Source: Mesostigma viride
Taxonomy: Eukaryota > Streptophyta > Mesostigmatophyceae > Mesostigmatales > Mesostigmataceae
Reading direction: 5' to 3'
Length of the DNA stretch: 32,500 nt
NCBI GenBank assembly: GCA_009746045.1
Contig: RPFO01002088.1
Span: 12,501-45,000 of the forward strand
Each line of letters starts with the position of its first letter. Position 1 is the stretch's first letter. Under the pieces are notes generated by a model. It was not told the origin of the DNA, did no database searches, and was given only the letters and a program-made list of their open reading frames with translations. This document shows, in pieces, positions 9,959-17,315 of this stretch. The translations under genes and the position numbers were made by a program.

Positions 9959-10164
9959 AGTTAGGTTAATATTGTGCAGAAACTTTTTTGCCACTTGGGC
10001 TACTCAGGTTCCGCACAATATTACCGGCGATAACCACTCGCCGGACACTCAAGTTCACACCGGTGTGAACTTGAGTGTCCGGCGAGTGGTTATCGCCGGT
10101 AATATTGTGCGGAACCTGAGTAGCCCAAGTGGCAAAAAGGTTTCCGCACAATATTAACCTAACT
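9959..10164. repeat. 206-bp palindrome (right end), two arm mismatches
   Basis: It is the same sequence as the left palindrome except for two transitions in the outer left arm (GTGCAGAAAC and CTTTTTTG). They break the symmetry at two positions, which shows that a former perfect palindrome has begun to drift. Its last base is directly followed by CCATG. Confidence 0.96.
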
Positions 10165-11154
10165 CCATGGTCCTGACTGGACAGGACAAGAAGGAAATGA
10201 ACAAATTAAAGCAGCACGAATTGGCAATGCGTTTGCTGCCCAAGCCACTGCCACCCGGCAGCAAGGACCCGGAGAAGAAGGACTACTACGACGGCCTGGG
10301 GTACTGGTACGCGAAGACAGTGAGTTTCCTGGACAACGACCACGTTGCTACGTTGCGATTCAGTGGACACGGCTCGTCGGGAATGCCGGCCGTCCGTGAT
10401 TTGATCCGGATTGCCCACGAGAAGAAGGTGGAGTGGGCGGACTTTTACAGCCGTTTGAAGGAACTCCTGGTGCCCGAGGGCCTGCTCAAGTCGATCAAAG
10501 ATATGATCCGGATCCTCACTTTTGAGGTGTCGGGCGACCCGGTCCAGGCGACACTGGCATTCGAGAGGATGCTGGAAGACACTACGTTGACTTTTCCAGA
10601 CATTGATTTCAGCGTCGTGCTTTTCCTGGGCAAGGCCCTCGCCAGTGGTGTGATTACTGACAGCAGTATCCAAGGCCTGGCACCCGTCCTGACAAAGGAA
10701 AAGCTGGAAAGCAGGACTGCCAGCTTTACTGCCATCCGGGAGGCCTTCGCCCTCGGTGGCGCGGCACAGGAATTGGCGGGAAGGGGATCTGCCACCAAGC
10801 CCGCGGGAACACCAAGCATCAGTGCTGTTTTTGGGGAGGGCGACAGACGCGAGAAGTGCCCGAGGTGCCAGGGCACTGGCGGCCACAACCGTGACAGCTG
10901 CAATGCCAACAAGAATTTTCCTCTGTCGACCAGTTTGTGTGGCAAGTGCCACAAGCCAGGCCACAAGGCCAGGTTTTGCAAGTCCGGCAGGCAGCCGGAC
11001 AAGAAAAACGATGCCACTGCCGACGAGGGTAGCTAGGGCCGGGCCCATTAGGAGGCCTCGTCGGAGCATGCGCTGGGTTCGTCCCCAGCAGGCGCAGCAG
11101 GCGCAGCAGGCGCAGCAGGGAAACTAGACGGCCCAAGACAGGGCGTATTCGACA

Positions 11155-12244
11155 GTGATAGGGTTGCAGTCTAGCCCAGCGGAGCGGCCATTGGCAAATG
11201 CAAAGCAAGGGGCAGCACAAGATTTATCGGACAGTGTACCCGTAACTGATGGTAATGAAAAGCTTGTTTCTATTTACGGAATTGCCTCTCGTCTGCACAC
11301 ATTATTTGGCCATGGCACAAATGCTTACAAATTTGCAAATGCATTGGGTGGGGCAGAGCTTTTGGCAGCATGTCGAGATTGCTATGCGCATTGTCCTGTG
11401 TGTCAGGCTACTGGGCCAAAGCTTCCCCGCCACCATGCTAAGCATCCCTCCGCGTGCAAAGGGCAGATTGTAGGCGACGTACTGTTCTGGGCGCCTCCAC
11501 CTTATTTCATAGCCATAGATAGGTATGCTCATAATGTAGCAGTAATCCCGCTGCGGGGTCAGTCAGCGGAGGATTTGGCGGAGGCTATTGACATTCTCTC
11601 TGCGTTTTTCTCTGCTAATGAGTCACTGCAAATGGACAGGCAGTTCGCATGCTTTGAGGGCAAGCCGGGGTTTGAGTACCTCCGGACAGTGCGCCGTCAA
11701 AAACATGAAGGGCAAGGTTTGGTGGAACGTGCTGTGCAGGAATGTAAACAAGGTGCAAGGCGGAACGGTGAGGCTGCTCTTGGTTCTTATGCTTCCCGTT
11801 TAGTGTGGGCTTTGCATATTTCTGCATGCCTAAACCGCCGTGTGCTCCTTTCAGTGCCTTCGCGCAATTGTGTTATCACTGCAGAGGGCTTGCAGCATGG
11901 CCACTACCTGCCTGAAGTAGAAGAGGATTGGGCACAGCATTTGCAGCAAAAGTTTGCCAATCTGGTTCGAATTAAGGGATATGCGTAGGCCGGTTATCGC
12001 CTATAGCGTAGGGGACCAGGTTTGGATTCATGATTAGGGCTTCTTTGGCAAGAGGGGACAATGGGAGGGCCCAGCGACTGTGGAGGCTGTGGACGTGCAT
12101 GTACGCAAGGCGATTGTGTCCTTGCAGGGCAAGCAACACCACATTCCCTGGAGCAGACTCAAGCCTTATGCCGCATACGAGCGCATGGGAGCGACTTCTC
12201 CACTACTACGCGGACGTGGCGCACTTCGTGCGAGAGCCAGGTGA
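11155..12244 (+). pseudogene. Copia-class integrase with C-terminal GDxVW domain, frameshifted
   Basis: The open frame runs 11155-11988 (277 residues). The N-terminal zinc site is H48-X4-H53-X26-C80-X2-C83. In the catalytic core the likely DDE residues are D108 (in GQIVGDV), D161 (LQMD) and E191 (GLVERA). The D161-E191 gap is 29 residues, shorter than the usual ~35, so the core may be trimmed. After the stop at 11988 a one-base shift continues the protein: GDQVWIHD at 12014-12034, a TAG at 12035, then QWEGPATVEAV and SRLKPYAAYERMG, with a TGA at 12242. GDxVW...WEGPA is like the C-terminal DNA-binding domains of many retroelement integrases. Integrase joins cDNA ends to target DNA. This copy is inactive. 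Confidence 0.85.
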
Positions 12245-12286
12245 TGTTCCCACCTCTCCCCCTCGTTCTCTGCCTGCTCTGACCCT

Positions 12287-12949
12287 ATGGATGTCTTTGT
12301 GGGGAATAGTGAGGACGATGGTGACGTAGATGATGATGGGGACGTGCGGGCTCTAGCGGAGCTGGATGTTCGAGGCGTAATGAGCGAGCCCCCTGCTGAC
12401 CTGCGCGAGGGTAGTAGGGCGGGCTTTACTCCTGCCGTTAGCCAGGATCCGGCTGCCGTTAGTCAGCCTAGCCGGGGGCGTGGTGGTTTGCTGAACAAGA
12501 TTGTGCTAGGGCTGAGGCGCCGAGACAATACCATGGGGCTTGCTTCCCTTCGTAACCCAACCTGTGCAATGGGCAGTGCACCACCTCAGCTTGACCCGAG
12601 CATCGCTGTGATTTCCTCACTCTCGGCCACCTGGTCACTTCAGTGTGGGCTTCTCGTAGACACCCAAGCCCAGGTCTCCATTATTGTGGAGTATTGTGTA
12701 GATGATGATTGTCCCTTGTTTCCCTCCCGGTGGACCCAGGTCACTGACTTTGCTAGGTCGGGGTCTTACAAGGTCTTGGGGGAGATTCCACTAGAGATCC
12801 TGGGTGTTGAGACGCCTATGTGTGTGGTGGAGGGATACGAGGGGCCAGCACTTTTGGGGCAGCCATTCTTGTCCCTACCCGGGGTCACAGTTAGTAGCAC
12901 ACAGTTGTCTCGAGTGGGATTTGGTTACCTGAGATTAAACAATTTCTGA
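12287..12949 (+). CDS. Retropepsin-like protease domain, placed after integrase
   Basis: The open frame has 220 residues. The first ~110 are acidic and Ser/Pro/Gly-rich linker. Residues 122-133 read LLVDTQAQVSII, matching the retropepsin active-site strand except that the third catalytic-loop residue is Gln (DTQ, D125), not Gly. Then come W149, GEIPLEILGVE (~165-175) and ALLGQPFLSLPG (188-199), which corresponds to the second conserved ILG-type strand. Retropepsins dimerise and cleave Gag-Pol. In copia-class elements this domain normally lies between Gag and integrase, but only ~120 bp separates them here. The start codon is probably artificial, since the domain is part of Pol. The DTQ change suggests it may be inactive. 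Confidence 0.7.
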   Translation: MDVFVGNSEDDGDVDDDGDVRALAELDVRGVMSEPPADLREGSRAGFTPAVSQDPAAVSQPSRGRGGLLNKIVLGLRRRDNTMGLASLRNPTCAMGSAPPQLDPSIAVISSLSATWSLQCGLLVDTQAQVSIIVEYCVDDDCPLFPSRWTQVTDFARSGSYKVLGEIPLEILGVETPMCVVEGYEGPALLGQPFLSLPGVTVSSTQLSRVGFGYLRLNNF

Positions 12950-12980
12950 GTCCCTTGATGTAGCGGCTAGGGGCCTCTCC

Positions 12981-13523
12981 TTGCCTATGGTGGCAGCCCT
13001 GAAAGGGGTAGAGTACAATGATTCTGAGTTGCCTCCTGCCCGTGATCTCATTACCCCTAAGGCCCTTACCCCTGAAAGCTTGGGGCTTAATTTCCATGAC
13101 TTTGCTAAAGAGAGCCCCATGTCCTTCTTTGATGTAGCCAGGCACGTCTCGACTGAGGAGGGTCTAGACAATACCCAAGGTGCCATCTTGGCTGCGGGGG
13201 AACGATGGCTAGGGCTGGGATGTGTGGAGCCTGTGGACGTTGTACCGAGGGATGGCAGATTGCTTCGCTTTAAGTGGACATTTCAGATGAAGCCCGTCCC
13301 GGGCACTGATAGGAAAGTAGAATTTGCTAGACCTGTAGTGCTAGAGTTTTCTGGATCTTCTGACCTGCCCCCTTCGGCCTTGACTGCGCCAGGTTTAAAC
13401 AAAGATACGTGGCGCATGGTAGTGTGCTTTCATCCGCGCGCTGCTCACTGCGGGCGCTTGAATGCCACATGGGTCCGCTGTGCTAGATTTTTCAAAGGCC
13501 TACCTCCACGGGGATGCCAATGA
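12981..13523 (+). pseudogene. Copia-class reverse transcriptase, N-terminal part
   Basis: The protein continues the Pol reading after the stop at 12949 in a new frame. The usual copia RT opening is visible: AAGERWLGLGCVEPVDVVPRDGRLLRFKWTFQMK (residues ~70-104; W75, P84, K98-W99), then dilute similarity around the KARLVV-type segment. The frame loses similarity near 13440-13460 and the homologous reading shifts by one base to the next frame, so the gene is frameshifted here. Confidence 0.75.
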
Positions 13524-14020
13524 AAGTGCTCGGCTATGGGATGGCACCACACCCCTCTATGTTAGGACACCCAAAATCTGGGAGCCTCTTGTAGGAAAGA
13601 AGTTTATGCGGCTGATAAAGGCGGTTGATGGGACCGTGGCTGGTCCACGGGCTTGGCGCCTGAGCCTAGAGCGCCTTCTCCTTGACACAGCTCGCATGGT
13701 GTACAGTGACTTGGACCCCTCCTTGTTTGTGGGCGTCTGGAAGGGCGAGCTGGTGTTTGTGTTCGTGCATGCAGATGACTGTGATTGCTTTGGCCCGCGT
13801 GAATGGATTGCCTGGTTCCATAGCATTGTGCATGCCAGGTACCCTGTGGGCAAGCTTATTTTCCGTGAGCTGGGCAAGGTGGTTCAGTTCATGGGCATGG
13901 ACACTGTCATGGATCACGATGAGCACGGCAAGTGGGCGATGTTGCTTCAGCCCAAGGGCAGCTATGTGCAGGATTTGGTTAAGGAGGTGATGAGCAGCAG
14001 TGGGCCGCTTCTTGCGTCTG
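13462..14020 (+). pseudogene. Copia-class reverse transcriptase, catalytic part
   Basis: It is in frame from ~13462. Motif A is LDFSKAYLHGD (residues 8-18, catalytic D9). RLIKAVDGTVAGPRAW (50-65) matches the copia LYGLKQAPRAW region. S82 and DPSLFV (85-90) lead into the second catalytic motif VHADD (102-106), where most copia elements have YVDD. FRELGKVVQFMGM (134-146) corresponds to the LG...FLG block and LLQPKGSY (161-168) to the lsQ..Y block. The reading meets the LINE insertion at 14020. Removing that insertion joins LLAS to ECGTLRGKLNWL in frame. The polymerase copies element RNA to cDNA in virus-like particles. Confidence 0.88.
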
Positions 14021-14197
14021 TAAGTAAGTAAGTAAGTACTTGCGTGTCATGCGCAAAGAAAGGCATGCCACGGAGTACTATGCTAATCTCATTAGAAAAA
14101 TAATCACACAAAAGTTTGAAACAAATATCGTCTGCATCATCCCCCAACCGCAAGCACTAGATGGGGATGTAATCCTCATCCAGGGATGTAATCCTCA
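14021..14197 (-). mobile_element. 5'-truncated LINE 3' end inserted in RT, 11-bp target duplication
   Basis: TCTTGCGTCTG is present at 14010-14020 and 14198-14208. The insert is related to 31378-31512: both carry TACTTGCGTGTCAT, CCACGGAGTAC, AATCTCATTAGAAAA and ATGGGGAT blocks. Read on minus it ends with four TTAC-type units, like the short tandem tails of non-LTR elements, and its start encodes DEDYIPI and a stop, matching DEGYIPIEDY at the end of the LINE frame near 31500. A 16-bp duplication (GGATGTAATCCTCATC) lies at its 5' side. The variable-length duplication and 5' truncation fit target-primed reverse transcription. Confidence 0.82.
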
Positions 14198-14208
14198 TCT
14201 TGCGTCTG

Positions 14209-14901
14209 AGTGTGGGACATTGCGTGGCAAGCTCAATTGGCTGGCCTGCACCACTAGCCGTGATTTGGCTGTCCTTAGCCGACTGCCTGACAATGTACTG
14301 TGCCTTATTGACCGTGCGGTGATTGTGCAGTACCTCCTGGCCTCACCCGGGTTGATGTTACAAGGTGTAGACTGGGATAAGCCCGTGGAGCTTGTGTCTT
14401 ATTGCGACAGTTCCCTAGATGCCCGCGTGCTCACCAAGATGCGTGGTAGGTGCGCTGCTGACAGTCACTACCATTTGCAACGCTGACCAACCCGCGATGT
14501 CTTCCATCTTTGCATGGTATTCCCGCTTGCACCGCCGCGTGTATGTGGGATCCGACACGGCTGAGGCGCGCATATACTGCGAGGCTGCGAGCGAGCTGTC
14601 CTACTTCCACGCGCTCATTTGCTGGATTCTCGCGGTGGGCGGCACCACTCCGCATCTCCGTCGCGTGATACGCACGGACAGCCAGGCGGTTGTTGATTTC
14701 ATTGAGAACCCTTATGCCCGCACACGGGACATAGACTTCCTCAGGGTCAAGGAGTTCTCTGATTGTGTCAGTACCCAGCATGTGCCGGACGAAAGGAACT
14801 ACTCCGATGCCCTCACTAAACTGTATAGCTCAGCTAAGGCACAGTACCCGCTTCTGCGACACACGATGAATAGGCTATCACTGGGTCAGTCTTCGCACTA
14901 G
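14209..14901 (+). pseudogene. Copia-class RT tail and RNase H, one frameshift
   Basis: The first part (14209-14486) carries LRGKLNWLACTTSRDLAVLSRL, the conserved block before RNase H, then VELVSYCDSS with the first RNase H aspartate (codon at 14406). The reading then shifts by one base into the frame open to 14901. That part has AWYSRLHRRVYVGSDTAEARIY (E at residue 49 of the 14419 frame), RTDSQAVVDFIENP (D87) and NYSDALTKL (D130). All four acidic residues of the D-E-D-D site are present. RTRDIDFLRVKEF and QHVPDE match the copia RTKHIDI and HV.T blocks. RNase H degrades the RNA strand during cDNA synthesis. The C-terminal tail ends at the 14901 stop. Confidence 0.88.
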
Positions 14902-15129
14902 TTGAGTTGCGTTGAACCATGAATGGCCCCGCGCCACGGGTTTTCAGCCTCCGACGGTAGTTTTTCCCCGGGGGTGATTACCTATTGTATAATAATGTTC
15001 AGTGGGCATTACCCTCTGAGACTATTTCGGTGTTGTAGTTGCTATTCATGATGGCATGGCACGCGCGGCCGTTAATGACTGATAAGAGTACGCTGGCCAT
15101 CTTTGCCACATGAAAAAGAAAAGTGTTGG
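14902..15129 (+). other. Untranslated 3' region of the copia-class element with purine tract
   Basis: There is no coding signal. GAAAAAGAAAAG at 15112-15123 is a polypurine-tract candidate, six bases before the 3' LTR. In many elements the tract abuts the LTR, so the exact priming site is uncertain. Confidence 0.55.
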
Positions 15130-15573
15130 AGTTGTAAAGCATTACAAATGATGCTGGGCAGGGCTCGGAAAAATACTGTCGGAACGACACATTGAAATAA
15201 ACGTATGCATTCTTCTGTCCCGGTTTTCTGTTATGCAATATATCAGTTTGCCGCACGTGATGTTGATTACCTGGATGCGGACAATGAATCCGGCGAGACT
15301 CATGTCGCTGGGCACAATGGTTGCCACGATGGTTGCAGTCTTGCCACGGGTTGTTAAGATATAACCATGGCAGACTTAAGTTGGGCGTCTGGTGTCTGGA
15401 AGGTTCCATGTGCACAACGCATAGTGCATTGCCATACTTGTAACGACAGTGCAGAATAAGGTTTCTAGGCATCTCTAGAAGGTTGACGCTGTAAATGTAT
15501 AAGTTAAGGCAATAAACAGCGGCCAAGGAGCCGCAGCAATTGCAACCAAACCATTCCAAAGTCATTCTCAACT
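15130..15573 (+). repeat. 3' LTR of the copia-class element
   Basis: It starts AGTTGTAAAGC and ends CTCAACT. Against the 5' LTR I count a one-base deletion near 15211 and about eight substitutions. It is followed by the target duplication ACGTT at 15574-15578. Confidence 0.93.
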
Positions 15574-15578
15574 ACGTT

Positions 15579-15977
15579 GGTATGTGAATATAAATACCAC
15601 GTGGGCTATGCAGATAGGACTGCTAGTCGAGTCACATACATTTCCCTAGATAGGTACTTTGGGTACTGGGGTACGTGACAGATGTCAGTACCCAGTATAC
15701 GTAGTGTCCCACCATTGGACGGTACTAGAGTATCCTAGATAGGGAACGTACTGCAGAGTGGATTGATCTGTGATCACACGATGCTGTGACTAGACTGCTA
15801 CCTGTCATCGTGCGGCCTCGGGCCAACGGTCTGCACCCAACGGTCACTGGCGGCGCGGCCAGTGAGAGGAACGTTGATAAAGGGTAAACCTATTTTCTAA
15901 TGAAGGAAGCAATTCATTGCCAACCATATCCTGTGCTCTCAAGCATTATACTACGTCACTCCTTATCAATCCTAACT
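15579..15977 (+). mobile_element. Element R, 3' part of its LTR
   Basis: It continues element R's LTR after the copia-class insertion. TATAAATA at 15589-15596 is a good TATA box. The segment has many GGTACT/AGTACC words, including a 9-bp hairpin TGGGTACTG/CAGTACCCA (15659-15693). It ends CCTAACT at 15977, and TGAATTTTAC follows. AACT|TGAATT is also found at the inner end of element L's LTR. The boundary is inferred from termini, since no second copy is in the window. Confidence 0.5.
15589..15596 (+). promoter_or_regulatory. TATA box in the element R LTR
   Basis: TATAAATA occurs in GAATATAAATACCACGTG. The palindromic CACGTG (E-box/G-box type) follows within four bases. The position inside an LTR, upstream of a gag-like frame, suits a promoter. 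In the pre-insertion sequence it was only ~10 bp from the copia-class target site, so the insertion probably separated it from upstream LTR sequence. Confidence 0.5.
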
Positions 15978-16033
15978 TGAATTTTACAAATGCTCTTCAG
16001 CAACATCAAACTCAACAATGGTTCAAACCGGCC

Positions 16034-16345
16034 ATGGCAAAAAAAAAAAGAAAAAAAAAGAACAACAATGACAATACCAGCCCGGTGGAGGGTCCGGCTG
16101 TCGCGAGGCAGTCCGAACAACCCCCCTCCCCTGTGCGCCAGCCGGTGGCGGAGCCGGTTCCCCTACGGGGCACCGAACAACCCTCTTCCCCGGCGGCTGC
16201 GACAGCAGCACCCACTGCTGGAGCAGCCATGGCGGCGGCAATGCGGCAGGAAAACAACCCCCCAGGAGGCACCGGCCCCGCGCCGGCCCCTGGGGCTTCC
16301 AGCGTCGGCAAGTCTATTGCTTTCCTCATGCATGCTCTGATATAA
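16034..16345 (+). pseudogene. gag-like N-terminal frame of element R, truncated
   Basis: An ATG in CCATGG context lies 56 bp after the putative LTR end. The protein of ~103 residues begins with a strongly basic stretch (AKKKRKKKNNNDN), then Pro/Glu/Ala-rich low-complexity sequence, and stops at 16345. The frame can be extended upstream to 15917, but that would lie inside the LTR, so I prefer 16034. Nothing recognisable follows before the macrosatellite starts at 16411, so the rest of the element is missing. It shares with element L only its place and basic start. No family domain is recognised. Confidence 0.4.
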
Positions 16346-16410
16346 TGCTCAAGAGCGGTGGCTATCTTTTCAACATATCATAACCAAACAGAAAGCTATT
16401 GCTGCAGTGT
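16346..16410. other. Junction to the macrosatellite
   Basis: This short AT-richer segment is the last non-repetitive sequence before the macrosatellite head. No duplication or terminal repeat marks the joint. Confidence 0.4.
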
Positions 16411-17315
16411 GGCTGGGTGGCTCGCCAGGTGTATGGGCGCATGGGTGGCCGAACGCGCACGTGCATTTGGTTGGGTACTTACTGGCTGAGTGGTTTGTTG
16501 GTTGGTTAAGTGTGCATGCGCAGCTAGCGGGCAGGCTGCTTGCCATGCAGGCAGGTCAGCGAGTGGGTGGCTGTGTGGCTGTGTGGCTGTGTGGCTGTGT
16601 GGCTGTGTGGCTGTGTGGCTGTGTGGCTGCGTGGCTGGGTGGCTGCGTGGCTGTGTGGCTGCGTGGCTGCGTGGCTGCGTGGCTGTGTGGCTGCGTGGCT
16701 GTGTGGCTGCCTGGCTGTGTGGCTGTGTGGCTGTGTGGCTGCGTGGCTACGTGGCTGCGTGGCTGCGAGGCTGCCTGGCTGCGTGGCTGCGTGGCTGTGT
16801 GGCTGTGTGGCTGCGTGGCTGCGTGGCTGCGTGGCTGCGTGGCTGTGTGGCTGCGTGGCTGTGTGGCTGCGTGGCCCGTGGCTGCGTGGCCCCGTGGCTG
16901 CATGGCTGTGTGGCTGCGTGGCTGTGTGTCTGCGTGGCTGCGTGGCTGCGTGACTGCGTGCAGGTGCATGGGTGGGTGGGTGGGTACATGGGTGGTTGGG
17001 TGGTTGGGGCTGGGTGGGTGGGTGGGTGGGTGGGTGGGTGGGTGGGTGGGTGGGTGGGTGGGTGGGTGGGTGGGTGGGTGGGTGGGTGGGTGGGTGGGTG
17101 GGTGGGTGGGTGGGTGGGTGGGTGGGTGGGTGGGTGGGTGGGTGGGTGGGTGGGTGGGTGGGTGGGTGGGTGGGTGGGTGGGTGGGTGGGTGGGTGGGTG
17201 GGTGGGTGGGTGGGTGGGTGGGTGCATGGGTGGTTGGGTGGGTGGGTGGGTGGGTGGGTGGGTGGGTGGTGTGGTGTGGTGTGGTGGTGGTGGGGGTGCA
17301 ACAGGGTAGCTATGA
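16411..17315. repeat. Macrosatellite unit 1 (type B, 905 bp)
   Basis: The type B head has GTGGCCGAACGCGCACGTGC, TTTGGTTGGGTACTTACTGG and GTTTGTTGGTTGG. Its minisatellite mixes CTGTGTGG and CTGCGTGG with CTGCCTGG and GGCCCGTGG variants. It is nearly identical to unit 5, 4,714 bp away. Confidence 0.9.

Larger units (their letters stand above)
9518..10164. mobile_element. 647-bp non-autonomous element with palindromic terminal repeats
   Basis: The element is flanked by the 5-bp duplication CCATG (9513-9517 and 10165-10169). Removing it and one duplicate restores the gag frame exactly, so it moved as one unit. Each end is a 206-bp palindrome (9518-9723 and 9959-10164) starting AGTTAGG and ending CCTAACT. 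The 235-bp middle (9724-9958) has no reading frame of note. It contains a Pol III B-box-like GGTTCGAATCC at 9749-9759 and a ~43-bp tandem duplication (CACCAAGGAGATGCTCATAT near 9826, repeated near 9869 with two changes). Because each end is a palindrome, the ends are both direct and inverted repeats of each other. The element could be a tiny LTR element (TRIM-like) or a foldback DNA element. Confidence 0.88.
9473..11036 (+). pseudogene. Copia-class gag, interrupted by a 647-bp insertion
   Basis: The likely start is ATG 9473 in CCATGG context, 28 bp after the LTR. Fourteen codons later (ATG 9515) the frame is broken by the 9518-10164 insertion. It resumes in the same frame through the duplicated CCATG at ATG 10167 and stays open to the stop at 11036 (289 residues). 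The resumed part has a capsid-like helical region at residues ~40-200 with no named match. It ends in two zinc knuckles: C231, C234, H240, C245 (CX2CX5HX4C) and C258, C261, H266, C271 (canonical CX2CX4HX4C), followed by a basic tail. Zinc knuckles bind the element RNA during packaging. The Gag stop at 11036 separates it from the integrase frame by ~120 bp, so Pol expression would need a frameshift, readthrough or a separate message. Confidence 0.85.
9000..15573 (+). mobile_element. Ty1/copia-class LTR retrotransposon, complete ends, decayed coding region
   Basis: Two near-identical terminal direct repeats (9000-9444 and 15130-15573) enclose gag, integrase, retropepsin-like, reverse transcriptase and RNase H segments, all on plus. 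The 5-bp target duplication ACGTT is at 8995-8999 and 15574-15578. Integrase ahead of reverse transcriptase puts the element in the copia class. The LTR ends are AGTT...AACT (AGTTG/CAACT), not TG...CA. Coding is broken by several frameshifts and stops and by two later insertions (9518-10164 and 14021-14197). By eye the LTRs differ by about eight substitutions and a small indel, roughly 98% identity, so the insertion is fairly recent. Confidence 0.93.

Noticed and set aside
10206-11069. 287-residue minus-strand frame opposite gag
   Set aside because: It lies antisense to the zinc-knuckle gag, which has clear motifs on plus. The minus frame has none.
15917-16033. Upstream extension of the element R gag-like frame to 15917
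   Set aside because: This would place the start inside the putative LTR. The ATG at 16034 has better context and begins the basic segment.
16560-16960. CRISPR-like regular repeats
   Set aside because: The 8-bp units are contiguous with no unique spacers, so this is a minisatellite.
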